From: Halobellus sp. Atlit-31R
GTDB taxonomy: Archaea > Halobacteriota > Halobacteria > Halobacteriales > Haloferacaceae
Direction: 5' to 3'
Length of the DNA: 64,000 nt
Assembly: GCA_003665935.1 (NCBI GenBank)
Contig: QPLR01000001.1
Span: 62,001 to 126,000 of the forward strand
How positions within the stretch are numbered: position 1 is the first letter of the stretch; each line of letters begins with the position of its first letter. A program made the position numbers and the translations under genes. Below the pieces are notes generated by a model, which was not told the origin of the DNA, did not search any database, and saw nothing but the letters and a program-made list of their open reading frames with translations. Shown piece by piece: positions 25,902-35,799 of the stretch.

Positions 25902-27425
25902 ATGTCCGAGCGATATCAACAGTACATCGACGGCGAGTGGGTCGACGGGGCCGGCGACGAGACGTTCGAGAGCCGGAACCCGGCGACGGGCGAGCGACTG
26001 GGCGAGTTCTACCGGGGCACGCCGGACGACGTCGACGCCGCTGTGTCGGCGGCGGCCGACGCCTACGAGGAGTGGCGCGCGCTCTCACGGATCGACCGCG
26101 CGGAGTACCTCTGGGACGTCTACCACGAACTACGCGCTCGAACGGACGAACTCGGCGCCGTCGTCACCAAAGAGTGCGGCAAAGAGATCAGCGAGGGCCG
26201 CGCCGACGTCGTCGAAGCCGCGCATATGGTCGAGTGGGCCGCCGGCGACGCCCGCCATCCGAACGGCGACGTGGTGCCCTCCGAAATCGCCGCGAAAGAC
26301 GCCTATATGCGACGGAAGCCCCGCGGCGTCACCGGCTGTATCACGCCGTGGAACTTCCCCATCGCCATCCCGTACTGGCACATGGCGATCGCCCTCGTCG
26401 AGGGCAACACCGTCGTCTGGAAGCCGGCCGAACAGACCCCGCGGTGCGCCCAGATCGTCGCGGAGATGTTCGACGACGCCGGCATTCCGCCGGGCGTGTT
26501 CAACATGGTCCAGGGCTTCGGCGACGCCGGCAACGCCATCGTGCAGGACGACCGCGTCCCGACCGTGCTGTTTACCGGCTCTGCGGAGGTCGGTCACCTG
26601 ATCGCCGACACGCTCGGCGGGGAGTCGGGGCGGCGCGCCGCCTGCGAGATGGGCGGCAAGAACGCCGTCGTCGTCACGGAAAAGGCCGATCTGGACATCG
26701 CCGTCCACTCGGCGGTGATGTCGGCGTTCAAGACCACCGGGCAGCGGTGTGTCTCCGCCGAACGGCTCGTCGTCCACACCGACGTCTACGAGGAGTTCAA
26801 ACGCCGGTTCGTCGAGGCCGCACGCGAGGTCGCCGTCGGCGACCCACTGCAGGAAGAGACGTTTATGGGGCCGCTCGTCGAGGCCGAGCACCGGGAGAAG
26901 GTGACGAGCTACAACGACCTCGCCCGCGAGGAGGGCGTCGACGTCCTCGTCGACCGGACGGAACTGGACGCCGAGGAGATCCCGGAGGGCCACGAGGACG
27001 GCCACTGGGTCGGGCCGTTCGTCTACGAGGCCGACCCCGACGCCGACCTGCGCTGCACCCACGAGGAGGTGTTCGGCCCCCACGTCGCCCTCTTAGAGTA
27101 CGAGGGTGACGTCGGACGAGCCGTCGAGATCCAAAACGACACGGCGTACGGGCTGGCGGGAGCGATCATCTCCGAGGACTACCGTCAGATCAACTACTAC
27201 CGCGACTACGCGGAGCTGGGACTGGCCTACGGCAACCTCCCGTGCATCGGCGCGGAGGTCCAGCTCCCGTTCGGCGGGGTCAAGAAGTCGGGCAACGGCA
27301 ACCCCTCCGCCCGCGAGATCATCGAGGCGGTCACCGACCGGACGGCGTGGACCCTGAACAACTCCAAAGAGATCCAGATGGCTCAGGGGCTGTCCGCGGA
27401 GATCAAGACCGACGAGGACAACTGA
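25902..27425 (+). CDS. 1-pyrroline-5-carboxylate dehydrogenase
   Basis: A 507-residue aldehyde dehydrogenase that converts glutamate semialdehyde (from P5C) to glutamate. Visible parts are the NAD-binding TPWNFPIAIPYWHMAIALVEG and VVWKPAEQTP, the FTGSAEVGH loop, catalytic Glu region CEMGGKNAVVV, catalytic Cys283 in GQRCVSAER, and EEVFGPHVALLEY. The GGKN form of the Glu motif and the pairing with proline dehydrogenase favour P5CDH over other ALDH classes. The ATG at 25902 follows the palindrome; a longer frame is disfavoured because it would cross it. Confidence 0.9.
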   Translation: MSERYQQYIDGEWVDGAGDETFESRNPATGERLGEFYRGTPDDVDAAVSAAADAYEEWRALSRIDRAEYLWDVYHELRARTDELGAVVTKECGKEISEGRADVVEAAHMVEWAAGDARHPNGDVVPSEIAAKDAYMRRKPRGVTGCITPWNFPIAIPYWHMAIALVEGNTVVWKPAEQTPRCAQIVAEMFDDAGIPPGVFNMVQGFGDAGNAIVQDDRVPTVLFTGSAEVGHLIADTLGGESGRRAACEMGGKNAVVVTEKADLDIAVHSAVMSAFKTTGQRCVSAERLVVHTDVYEEFKRRFVEAAREVAVGDPLQEETFMGPLVEAEHREKVTSYNDLAREEGVDVLVDRTELDAEEIPEGHEDGHWVGPFVYEADPDADLRCTHEEVFGPHVALLEYEGDVGRAVEIQNDTAYGLAGAIISEDYRQINYYRDYAELGLAYGNLPCIGAEVQLPFGGVKKSGNGNPSAREIIEAVTDRTAWTLNNSKEIQMAQGLSAEIKTDEDN

Positions 27426-27443
27426 CGCGACTCCGTCGCCGCG

Positions 27444-28334
27444 TCAGGACCGCTCGACGTCGGTCGCCGGCGGGTTCGAGCCGTACAGCGCGGGCACCCA
27501 CTCTTGGCTGTCGATCGGCGGCCGCTCGTAGTTCGGATCCGTCTGCCGCGGCGGCAGTTCCGTCGGCTCCGGGATCGTGTCCTCGTAGTCGATCTGCGAG
27601 AGCAGGTGGCTGATGCAGTTGAGCCGGGCGTGCTTTTTCACGTCGGCGTTGATGACGTACCACGGCGACTCGTCGGTGTCTGTGTACGTGAACATCGCGT
27701 CCTTCGCCCGCGAGTAGTCGACCCACCGCTCTCGGGCCTCTAAGTCGATCGGGCTGAGCTTCCAGCGGCGCTTCGGGTCGGTACTGCGCTTCTGGAAGCG
27801 CCGCTCCTGCTCTTCGTCGCTGATCGAGAACCAGTACTTGAGGAGGATGATCCCGGAGCGCATCAGCATCCGCTCGAACTCCGGCGTCGACCGGAGGAAC
27901 TCCTGGTACTCCTCGTCGGTACAGAAGTCCATCACCCGTTCGACGCCCGCACGGTTGTACCAGCTCCGGTCGAAGAGCACCATCTCGCCGGCGGCCGGTA
28001 GATGCTTGACGTATCGCTGGAAGTACCACTGACTCCGTTCGCGTTCGGTCGGCGTCCCGAGCGCGACGACTTTCACCACCCGCGAACTCGTCCGGCGAGT
28101 GATGCGGTGAATCGTCCCGCCCTTCCCCGCGGCGTCACGGCCCTCGAAGAGGACGGCGACGCGGAGCCCCTGCTCTTTCACCCACAGCTGGAGTTTGACA
28201 AGCTCCACCTGGAGGCGCTCGAGCTCCCGCTTGTAGTACTTCTTTCTGATCTTGCCGCTGCTCTTGTAGAGGTCGTCGTCGTCGACGGTGGCCAGCACCG
28301 ACTCCTCGTCCGAGAGGATCGGGTGTTCAGGCAC
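27444..28334 (-). CDS. ppk2: Polyphosphate kinase 2
   Basis: A 296-residue single-domain PPK2, which transfers phosphate between polyphosphate and nucleotides. Walker A GRDAAGKGG is at residues 65-73, Walker B FDRSWYNRAGVE around 141-152, and the lid region KRRWKLSPIDLEARERWVDY follows. Length and motifs fit class I enzymes, which usually make NTP from NDP or the reverse. It starts with GTG. It is convergent with P5C dehydrogenase. The acidic C-terminal extension after residue 260 (PEPTELPPRQTDPNYERPP) is typical of halophilic members. Confidence 0.93.
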   Translation of the reverse strand: MPEHPILSDEESVLATVDDDDLYKSSGKIRKKYYKRELERLQVELVKLQLWVKEQGLRVAVLFEGRDAAGKGGTIHRITRRTSSRVVKVVALGTPTERERSQWYFQRYVKHLPAAGEMVLFDRSWYNRAGVERVMDFCTDEEYQEFLRSTPEFERMLMRSGIILLKYWFSISDEEQERRFQKRSTDPKRRWKLSPIDLEARERWVDYSRAKDAMFTYTDTDESPWYVINADVKKHARLNCISHLLSQIDYEDTIPEPTELPPRQTDPNYERPPIDSQEWVPALYGSNPPATDVERS

Positions 28335-28483
28335 GGGCCCCCACCGACGGTCGTGTCACTGTCGAGGAACGCATAGGCCGCGTATGTGATGTGGTAGCTT
28401 AACAGTATGCGGCCGAGCCGTTGTCGGCCGCACCGATCCGGACGCAGGCACCGCGGCCGCCGTGACCGGCGACTCGCGCGGGC

Positions 28484-29881
28484 TTACCGCTTCCCGAGCG
28501 CCTCCTCGAAGACACGCTGGGCCCGGTCGTAGCCCTCGTTGCGCCCGACGATCGGGTGCGAGTACGACGGCGCGAGCTCCTCGCGCTCGCGGCGCGACAG
28601 CGTCGGCCAGTCGATGATCTTGCCGACAGGGACGTCGCGCAGTTCGGGCACGTACTCGCGGATGTACCGCGCGTCTTCGTCGTACTTCGCGGCCTGACTC
28701 ACGGGGTCGAAGATCCGGACGTCGACGGAGTCGGTCCCCGTGGAGGCGGTCCACTGCCACCCGCCGTGGTTCGAGGCGTGGTCGTGGTCGATGAGCTGCT
28801 TGGTGAAGTAGCGCGCGCCGCGCCGCCAGTCGACGAGCAGATGTTTGGTGAGGAAGCTCGCGACCACCTGTCGCGGTCGGTTGTGGAGGTACCCCTCGGC
28901 GTTCAGCTGGCGCATCCCGGCGTCGACGAGCGGGTAGCCCGTCTCGCCGGCGACCCACGCCTGAAACGCGGCGTCGTCGTCGCGCCACGCGATCTCGTTG
29001 GGGAACGACTTGTAGTTCGAGACGGCGAGGTCGGGGTTGTAGTACAGGAGGTGGTAGTTCTGCTCCCGCCAGGAGAGTTCGTAGCGGTACTTCCCGACGT
29101 TGCGGCGCTCGCTGCCGTGGACGGCGTCGTACACGTCGCTCGCGCCGGCCCACACCTCGCGGATCCCGATCGCGCCCGTCGCGAGGTACGGCGACAGTCG
29201 CGAGACCGCCCGCGTCGGCGCCTCGACGGCGCGCCCGAGGTCGTCTCTGGTGTCGTTGTAGGTGGTGATTCCCGTGTCGAGGAAGTCGTCGAAGCGCTCG
29301 CGCGCCCCCTGATAGCCCGCCGGCGGGAGGTCGATGTCGACGTCGGGCTCGGGGACGACCTTGCCGTCGGAGATCGACGCGAGGACCTCCGAGTCCGGTT
29401 CCGAGTACGGACCCCGCTTGTGCGCCGCCTCCCAGTCGTTGTGGAACTGGCTGTGGTTCGGGTACGACCGCTCCAGCTGTCCGGGATCGACGAGGACGAG
29501 GTCCGTGCGTCCGTCCGTCTCGACGCCCTCCGCCGCGAGTCGCTTCTCGACGCGGCGCTGACGGTTGCGCCTCGCTGCCCGGTAGTGCTCGTTGTAGAAC
29601 ACCGTCTCGGCGTCGTACTCGTCGGCGAGTTCCGAGAGCACGTCGGCCGGCGCACCGGCTCGGACGACGAGGTCGCTCCCGAGATCGCGGTAGCGGCGCT
29701 GGAGCGCCGATACGTGCCGGAACAGGAACGCGCGCTGCCGCGCGCCGATCGTTCCGAACAGGTCGGTGTCGTAGACGAAGACCGGGACGACGGGGTCCGC
29801 GGCGGTGGCGTCGCGGGCGGCAGCGGCCAAGCCGGCGTTGTCTCGGGTCCGCGGGTCGCGTCGGTGCCAGAAGAGGCTCAT
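28484..29881 (-). CDS. phr1: Photolyase/cryptochrome family protein, Phr1-like
   Basis: A 465-residue protein with an N-terminal alpha/beta antenna domain (1-130) and a C-terminal helical FAD domain (200-460). FAD-domain marks include GMRQLNAEGYLHNRPRQVVASFLTK and NHGGWQWTASTGTD. Compared with the CPD-type protein encoded at 42488-43900, the stretch after STGTD reads SVDVRIFDP rather than AQPYFRIFNP, and the FAD-facing Asn-Asn reads Asn-His. In Halobacterium the Phr1 paralogue is not the main CPD photolyase, so a cryptochrome-like or different repair role is possible. It stands alone. Confidence 0.88.
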   Translation of the reverse strand: MSLFWHRRDPRTRDNAGLAAAARDATAADPVVPVFVYDTDLFGTIGARQRAFLFRHVSALQRRYRDLGSDLVVRAGAPADVLSELADEYDAETVFYNEHYRAARRNRQRRVEKRLAAEGVETDGRTDLVLVDPGQLERSYPNHSQFHNDWEAAHKRGPYSEPDSEVLASISDGKVVPEPDVDIDLPPAGYQGARERFDDFLDTGITTYNDTRDDLGRAVEAPTRAVSRLSPYLATGAIGIREVWAGASDVYDAVHGSERRNVGKYRYELSWREQNYHLLYYNPDLAVSNYKSFPNEIAWRDDDAAFQAWVAGETGYPLVDAGMRQLNAEGYLHNRPRQVVASFLTKHLLVDWRRGARYFTKQLIDHDHASNHGGWQWTASTGTDSVDVRIFDPVSQAAKYDEDARYIREYVPELRDVPVGKIIDWPTLSRREREELAPSYSHPIVGRNEGYDRAQRVFEEALGKR

Positions 29882-30001
29882 ACGGTCCTCTGGGACCGGT
29901 CCTAATAGTGTCCTTGGGCCGTTCGGGAGTCGCCGTTCGGTGACCGCTCGCGGAGTTCGCCGGGAGAGCAGTCTCGGAGGGTTGACGGCGACGTCGCGCT
30001 C

Positions 30002-32425
30002 TCAGTCCAAGATCGAATCGGACCGCTCTGTGACGCCGTCGGGAGCGCCCGGTCTCCCGTCCGACCCCGATCCGTCGGCTCTGGCGACGGCAGCCGTCCC
30101 GCCCCGATCCGGATCGGCTCCGGCGGGGTCGGCAGTAGAGACCGGCTCACTCTGTGACTCCGTGGTCGCCGACCCGGGTCCGTCGTCGGCTTCGGACTCT
30201 TCTCCCACTGATGCGTCCGCTTCGACCGCCGTCGCGTCGGGGGCGAGCCCGTTCGAGAGCTCGAACGACTCCAGGAGCGCCGTCAGCTCCTCCGCGCGGG
30301 TGGAGAGCCCCTCGATGTCCCGACGGATCTCGTCGATCGACGTGGACTGCTCGGACGCCGACGTCGCCGCGGCGTTCGCCTGCTCGGTCGTCTCCTCGCT
30401 GATGTCGGCGACCCGGTCGGAGAGTTCGGCGACCTCCTGCGTGGACCGCGCCTGTTGTTCGGTGGTGTCGTCGATCGCCTGAATGCCGGTGTTCACCTCG
30501 TGGAGGTCGTCGACGACGTCTTCGATGTCCTGTACCGCGTCCTCGATGGTGTCTGCGCCGCCGACGACACGCCGTTGCATCGTCTCGACGTTGTCGACGG
30601 CCTCGGCGGTCGCGAGCGTGACACTCTCGATCGAGTCTGCGATCTCTTCGGTGCGCTCGGAGGTCTCCGCCGCGAGCGACTTGATCTCCTCGGCGACCAC
30701 GGCGAAGCCCTCGCCCGCGCTGCCCGCGCGTGCGGCCTCGATCGACGCGTTGAGTGCCAGAATGTTCGTCTGGTCGGCGATCTCGTCGATCGTGGCGACG
30801 ACCTGATTGATGCCCTGCACCTCCGCCTCGAGCGCCTTCACGGTGTCGCGGGTCTCCTCGGCCACCTGCGTCATCTCGTCGAGCGTGTCGACGGCGTCGA
30901 GCGCCGCGTCGCGGGAGTCGTCACCGACTGTGGCCGCCGACTCCGAGCGACTCGCGAGGTCGTCGGTCTGTGCGGCGACCTCCTCGACGCTCGCGGAGAG
31001 CTCCTCCATCTCCGTGGAGATCTCCTCGAGCAGCTCGTGCTGCTCTTCGGTCCCGTCGGCGATCTCTCTGGTCGCCCGGCTGACGCGCCGGCTCGATCCG
31101 GAGATGTCCTGCGCCCCGCTCGTGATCGTCCGGCTCGTCTCGTCGACAGCCTCCGAGAAGCGCCGGATCTCGGTCATCGTCGCTTCCATCTCGTCCATCA
31201 TCTCGTTGAACCGCGTTGCGACGACGGCCATCGCCTCGCTCTCCGAGTCGGCGTCCATCCGGACCGCGAGGTCGCCGTCGGCGGCCCGATCCATCACTGT
31301 CCCGTACTCGTCGGCCGTCGCCTCCAGCGACCGCGAGAGCGACTCGGAACGCTCGATCCGGTCGCGGAGCTTCGAGCGCATCTCGCTGAAGGCGTCGTAG
31401 ACGTCCGCGACTTCGTCGGTCCGGTTCGTCTCCAGCGTGGCGTCGAGGTCTCCGTCTGCGAGCTGGGCTGCGCGGTCGCGGAGGCGACGCATCGAGCCGA
31501 TCGTCGACCGCCCGAACGTGAGGCCGAAGAGGGCGAACCCGAAGAGCGAGACGCCCGTGATCAAGACGAGACTCCGATCGACGGCCCGGGAAACCGCGTA
31601 CGCGTCGGCTCTGGGCTGGTGGACGAGCGCCGCCATCTCCGTCCCTCGGACGGGCGCGTACGCGACGATCTCCCCGTCGTCGGTCTCCGAGAGGTCCGTC
31701 GCGCCGTCGAGACCGCGCTGGAGGAACGACGCGTTCGCCCCGTAGGCGTACTCCGATCCGATCCTCTCGGTCTGCTGGGAGAGTCTGACCGTCCCGTCCC
31801 GGTTCACGATCTGCACGTACGAGGAGTTCGACGCGGTCTCGAACATCTCCGAGCGCTCGGTGACGTCGACGGTGATGATCACGACGCTCGTCATCTGCCT
31901 TGTCGGCGTCGCGAACGCGATCAACCGGTTGCCGTCGTGCTCGTACACCTCCGAGACGGCGACCCGCGTCCAGTCGTTGAACGCCAGTCTGTCTGCCCGC
32001 CGCGAACCTTCGACCCACGTCCGCCGGCCCTGGTCGAACGCCCGGTTCTGCATCGAGACGTTGGTGCTGGCGACGTAGGCTTCCTTCGGCAGGTCGACGA
32101 CGTGGACCGCGTGTGCGTCTTCCGGAAGCTCGACCAGTTCGCTCCGAATCACTCCCTGGGCTGCCCCACCATCGTCGATGAGCCCCCGCTGAGAGACGAT
32201 CTGCGCGGACTGCTTGTACGTTTCGAGCCACTGCTCGGTCTCGGAGGCCTGCTGTTCAGCCTGCATCGTCAGCTGGGACTCGACGGAGTCCTCGACGAGT
32301 CCCGAGACGCGTTGATCGGCGTAGAGGCCGACCCCACTGACCAGTAGCGCGAGCACGATTGTCAGAATCAGAAACTTTCTGATGATACTCTTTCGAATCG
32401 CCGTCGGGACGAGTGAACCCAGCAT
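30002..32425 (-). CDS. Methyl-accepting chemotaxis transducer (Htr)
   Basis: An 807-residue membrane transducer. A transmembrane helix (about 16-34) leads to an extracellular sensor of Cache type (about 35-280), a second helix (about 283-305), a HAMP domain and HAMP-like linker (about 305-430), then the long coiled-coil signalling domain with the hairpin tip [18 protein letters not shown] near residue 560. The C-terminus is a long acidic disordered tail (from about 715). It should relay small-molecule signals to CheA. No chemotaxis genes are adjacent. The AT-rich upstream region holds a likely TATA element near 32450. Confidence 0.93.
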   Translation of the reverse strand: MLGSLVPTAIRKSIIRKFLILTIVLALLVSGVGLYADQRVSGLVEDSVESQLTMQAEQQASETEQWLETYKQSAQIVSQRGLIDDGGAAQGVIRSELVELPEDAHAVHVVDLPKEAYVASTNVSMQNRAFDQGRRTWVEGSRRADRLAFNDWTRVAVSEVYEHDGNRLIAFATPTRQMTSVVIITVDVTERSEMFETASNSSYVQIVNRDGTVRLSQQTERIGSEYAYGANASFLQRGLDGATDLSETDDGEIVAYAPVRGTEMAALVHQPRADAYAVSRAVDRSLVLITGVSLFGFALFGLTFGRSTIGSMRRLRDRAAQLADGDLDATLETNRTDEVADVYDAFSEMRSKLRDRIERSESLSRSLEATADEYGTVMDRAADGDLAVRMDADSESEAMAVVATRFNEMMDEMEATMTEIRRFSEAVDETSRTITSGAQDISGSSRRVSRATREIADGTEEQHELLEEISTEMEELSASVEEVAAQTDDLASRSESAATVGDDSRDAALDAVDTLDEMTQVAEETRDTVKALEAEVQGINQVVATIDEIADQTNILALNASIEAARAGSAGEGFAVVAEEIKSLAAETSERTEEIADSIESVTLATAEAVDNVETMQRRVVGGADTIEDAVQDIEDVVDDLHEVNTGIQAIDDTTEQQARSTQEVAELSDRVADISEETTEQANAAATSASEQSTSIDEIRRDIEGLSTRAEELTALLESFELSNGLAPDATAVEADASVGEESEADDGPGSATTESQSEPVSTADPAGADPDRGGTAAVARADGSGSDGRPGAPDGVTERSDSILD

Positions 32426-33013
32426 CCAAATCAGTCTGGTGGCTAGTTCGATTAAGTTACTCTGCTCAAATTATACGCTCTGATATCGTATTTTTACTGG
32501 AATAGAGTGCTATTTTCGACTATATTCGACGCCGTAACCAGGCTCGTCTGCGGTCATTATCTAATACTCTATCTCCTGATACAATAAAATTAGAATACAG
32601 CGTATCGGTTTCAGAGAGCTCGAATGACTGTTCAAACTGTAATAGACTAATTCAAAGTAATGATAAATTCAAGATAGAAAACCGGTGACTTACCACTGTC
32701 TCCAGATACAGGCCTCCACCCAGTCATAATATAAATATACTGATATTTATCGGAGTGATCAGAGATGATACGCAACTGCCTCGTCGACTCCGGCGTCGGC
32801 AGCGCGCGCTGACCGGCGACTCTATGCTGCCACCGGCGTTCGCCCGGAACCACCGGGACACCGGCTGGGCAGGCAGATTGTCTGCTTCCAGATACTTCTG
32901 ACGACCCCGTGCGTACAGCAGCCGTCGCTGTGCGGAGACTGCTCCGAACTCGGGATCGGGGCCGCGCGTCGCCGGCCAGTCGCGCACGGAGTTCGTACCG
33001 GTATCGGCCCCAC
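32426..33013. other. Intergenic region, AT-rich
   Basis: No gene is recognised in about 590 bases. From about 32430 to 32760 the sequence is clearly AT-rich. It includes the transducer promoter at its left end. Short minus-strand frames between 32650 and 33080 lack acidic protein character. Confidence 0.55.
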
Positions 33014-33307
33014 TCAGCGCTCGGTTTCGCCCGCGCCCTGCTGTTGCTGCGCGGCTTCCCCCTGCGCTTTGCTCTGCCACCAGACCAGTTCCAACTCGAT
33101 GCTCTCTTTCGACTCTGTGCCGCTTTCGCTCGGGTCGGACTCTCCCTCCAGTTTGAACGTCACCGACTCGGCAGGGGTCATTTGGATCTGCTGTCCGCCC
33201 AGTTCGAGCGTCACCTCGCCGCCGCCTTCGAGTTGGTCCGCCAGGTCACGCAGATAGGCAGCGATCTCGGCACGACTCTTCTCGGATTCGGTTTCGACCT
33301 CGCTCAT
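33014..33307 (-). CDS. Amphi-Trp domain protein
   Basis: A 97-residue protein with the amphi-Trp arrangement: a leading helix SRAEIAAYLRDLADQLEGGG, a beta stretch VTLELGGQQIQMTPAESVTFKLE, and a paired strand IELELVWW with adjacent Trp residues. The family is common in haloarchaea and its function is not established. The tail is Gln/Gly-rich. ATG at 33307 gives the domain's usual N-terminus MSEVETESEKS. Confidence 0.85.
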   Translation of the reverse strand: MSEVETESEKSRAEIAAYLRDLADQLEGGGEVTLELGGQQIQMTPAESVTFKLEGESDPSESGTESKESIELELVWWQSKAQGEAAQQQQGAGETER

Positions 33308-33442
33308 ATCTTTCCGGAGGGCTGACAGAAGGATGAGTGATGGGGATCTTCCCACGTCGTAAGAATGACTGAGGTGGCGGTGGTCGGCGCGCTCGCCGTC
33401 CGATTCGAGCGGGTTGAGCGCGTCCTCGAGCGAGTGCGCCGC

Positions 33443-33871
33443 TCACGCCTCCTGCGTCTCGTGCCAGCCACCCGCGTCGACCACGGCGAACAGTTTGCGC
33501 CAGTTCTCGTCGTCCTCGCTCTCGGGTAGTTGATTTCGGAGTTGCTGTACGTCCGACTGCGGCACGAGCGTGCTCACGAGGTCGACGATGACCTGCGCGT
33601 GATACGCTGCATCGGAGCGCTCGATCCCCTCGATCTCGCTGACGCGGCCGACGAACGCCGTCCAGTCGAACCGCTGCCCGTGTTCGTCGACTGCGCCGGT
33701 CATATACCACTTGATCTCCATCGGGAGCGACGCGGCGAGGTCCTGAGCGTTTCCTGCCGGAATGCGCTGACCGAGCGTCATAAGCGTCGCTCGGATCGCC
33801 CGCACTGCCTCGCCCGTCCCCGGGAGTTCGAGTCGGTGTTGTACCTCGCCGGTGAATTCGTCGAAGTTCAT
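33443..33871 (-). CDS. DUF2267 domain protein
   Basis: A 142-residue helical protein matching DUF2267: MNFDEFTGEVQHRLELP, AIRATLMTLGQRIPAGNAQDLAASLPMEIKWYM, then FVGRVSEIEGI with YHAQVIVDLVSTLVPQSDVQQLRNQLP. Two DUF2267-like halves are visible. The function is unknown. It lies 135 bases upstream of the amphi-Trp gene on the same strand, and the two may be cotranscribed. Confidence 0.85.
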   Translation of the reverse strand: MNFDEFTGEVQHRLELPGTGEAVRAIRATLMTLGQRIPAGNAQDLAASLPMEIKWYMTGAVDEHGQRFDWTAFVGRVSEIEGIERSDAAYHAQVIVDLVSTLVPQSDVQQLRNQLPESEDDENWRKLFAVVDAGGWHETQEA

Positions 33872-34023
33872 ACCGATCGCCCGCTCCAGAGTACGGGAGT
33901 CCGACGCATAATTGCTCGCGTGGCTACCAGTTGCCTGTCGCCGCCCGCAGCCCGTCGGCTCCGGGCGTCCGCTCTCCGACCGGTCGACGGCGACCCGCGC
34001 GATCCGCCAGCCGCTGCGCGCGA

Positions 34024-34368
34024 TCAGGGGACTTTCAGATAGGCGTACCCCTCGTCTTGGAGGCGCGCGAGTTCGCTGACGCCGGCGGGCACGAGGTCGA
34101 CGTTCGAGAGGAGATCGGACTTCGCGATGTCCTGCGCGCGGAGGGCGTTTCGGCAGCCGACACAGCGGACGCCGGTACTGCCCAGCCCCCGGATTCGCTC
34201 GGAGAGCGGTGCGCCGGCCTCGAACAGCCAGATCGCGTCGCCGTTCGCCAGCAAGACGACGTCGTCGACGTCGACGCCGTCGTCGTCGTCGACGAGGTTT
34301 CGGACGTTCCGAACCGCGTGCTTCCAGTCGGCGACGTCGCCGCTCGAGACGTGGAATACGACCTGCAT
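34024..34368 (-). CDS. DsrE/DsrF-like small protein
   Basis: A 114-residue alpha/beta protein of the DsrE family. The N-terminus MQVVFHVSSGDVADWKHAVRNVRNLV, the strand DDVVLLANGDAIWLF, and the cysteine pair RCVGCRNAL around residues 73-82 are typical. Members of this fold handle sulfur as persulfides in tRNA thiolation or sulfur oxidation, but haloarchaeal stand-alone versions are uncharacterised. It is divergent from thymidine kinase with about 115 bases between them. Confidence 0.85.
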   Translation of the reverse strand: MQVVFHVSSGDVADWKHAVRNVRNLVDDDDGVDVDDVVLLANGDAIWLFEAGAPLSERIRGLGSTGVRCVGCRNALRAQDIAKSDLLSNVDLVPAGVSELARLQDEGYAYLKVP

Positions 34369-34482
34369 ACGGGGACGTACAGCCGACGTCGGTTAGAAAC
34401 TTGGTGTCTCGCGGATCGGCGCCGTCCGGTGGCTGCGCCGAATGAACAACCGTTTTGCCGTTCGGCCTCGCTCGAACGTGAT

Positions 34483-35070
34483 ATGCACGCCATCACCAAC
34501 AGCGGGTGGATCGAGGTCGTCACGGGCTCGATGTTCTCCGGAAAGACGGAGGAGGTCCTCCGGCGACTTCGACGCGCGGAGATCGCGGGTCAGGAGGTCG
34601 CCGTGTTCAAGCCCGCCGTCGACGACCGCTACGGCGAGACGACCGTCGGGTCCCACGTCGGTCGCCAGTGGGAGGCGTCAGTCGTGCCCAGCGAGGGCGA
34701 CGGGATCTGGGAGATCCGCGGAGAGCTGAACGGTGAGGACGTCGTCGCCGTCGACGAGGCGAACTTCTTCGGGCCGGAACTAGTCGACGTCTGTCAGCGC
34801 CTCGCCGACGACGGCCGGCGCGTGCTGGTCTCCGGCATCGACCAGACGTACCGCGGGGAGCCGTTCGAGCCGCTCCCGCAGCTGATGGCCGTCGCCGAGT
34901 ACGTCGACAAGCTCCAGGCGATCTGCTCGCAGTGCGGCGAGCCGGCGACGCGGAACCAGCGGCTCGTGGAGGGCGAACCGGCACACGTGAACGATCCGAC
35001 CATCGTCGTTGGTGCCCAAGAGTCGTACGAGGCGCGGTGCCGGAACTGTCATACACTCCGCCGTGACTAA
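34483..35070 (+). CDS. tdk: Thymidine kinase
   Basis: A 195-residue type II thymidine kinase for deoxythymidine salvage. Walker A GSMFSGKTEE is near residues 15-24, the Walker B region reads DVVAVDEANFFGPELVD, and the lid carries zinc-binding cysteines CSQCGEPAT and CRNCHTL. The substrate loop VVGAQESYEARC is present. The ATG at 34483 fits the family N-terminus MHAITNSGWIEVVTG. A Yip1-like membrane gene follows 18 bases downstream. Confidence 0.95.
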   Translation: MHAITNSGWIEVVTGSMFSGKTEEVLRRLRRAEIAGQEVAVFKPAVDDRYGETTVGSHVGRQWEASVVPSEGDGIWEIRGELNGEDVVAVDEANFFGPELVDVCQRLADDGRRVLVSGIDQTYRGEPFEPLPQLMAVAEYVDKLQAICSQCGEPATRNQRLVEGEPAHVNDPTIVVGAQESYEARCRNCHTLRRD

Positions 35071-35088
35071 TAGCGGGTAGAGATCACC

Positions 35089-35691
35089 GTGACGACCTGG
35101 GTAGAGAATCCGAGGGGTGGACGCGAGCGCGGCCCCCGTGGCCTCGCGCGAGCGTGGATCGAAGTGCTCGTTCGACCGCGACAGTTCTTCAGAAACGGCG
35201 TCGCGCCGGGCGACCAGGCACCGGGGCTGGTCTTCGGCGTCGCTGTCGCGGTCGTCTACGTGATCGGGCTGTTCGCGTTCGCGCCCGAGCGGATCCCCGC
35301 GCTCGCTGGCGGGCCAGCGGTCTCTGGCGCGATCGCGCTCACCGCAGTGGCGCTCGTGATCGCGCCCGCTACTCTGCATCTGACGGCCGCGCTCCAGACG
35401 GTCATCCTGATGATCGCCGTGAGCGACCGGGGCGGAGTCAGCGAGACAGTGCAGGTGATCGCCTACGCCGCGGCACCCTGCATCTTCGTCGGGATCCCAT
35501 CGGCACCGCTCCGACTCGTCTGCACGCTTTACGGAGCTGCGTTACTCGTTGTCGGTCTCCGTGAGGTCCACGGGACCACCACTGGACGGGCAGCGATCGC
35601 CGGCGTGGTACCCGGGGCGCTGCTCTTCGGCACGGCCTTCGGCGGCCTCGACGCCGCGGAGGCCGTCTTTCGGCTCGCAGGCATCATCTGA
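35089..35691 (+). CDS. Yip1-family membrane protein
   Basis: A 200-residue membrane protein with about five helices. The N-terminal RAWIEVLVRPRQFFRNGVAPGDQ is typical of haloarchaeal Yip1 proteins, followed by helices from residue 46. Function is unknown. It starts with GTG 18 bases after thymidine kinase and may be cotranscribed. Confidence 0.82.
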   Translation: MTTWVENPRGGRERGPRGLARAWIEVLVRPRQFFRNGVAPGDQAPGLVFGVAVAVVYVIGLFAFAPERIPALAGGPAVSGAIALTAVALVIAPATLHLTAALQTVILMIAVSDRGGVSETVQVIAYAAAPCIFVGIPSAPLRLVCTLYGAALLVVGLREVHGTTTGRAAIAGVVPGALLFGTAFGGLDAAEAVFRLAGII

Positions 35692-35799
35692 CGCACGTCG
35701 CCGGCGGTAGAACGGCGGGCGTTCACCGACAGCCGACGACCGAATCGTGTCGAGTAGGATTCGACAATCGTTTTAGGCGCGGGGCATTTGATTCGGTCA

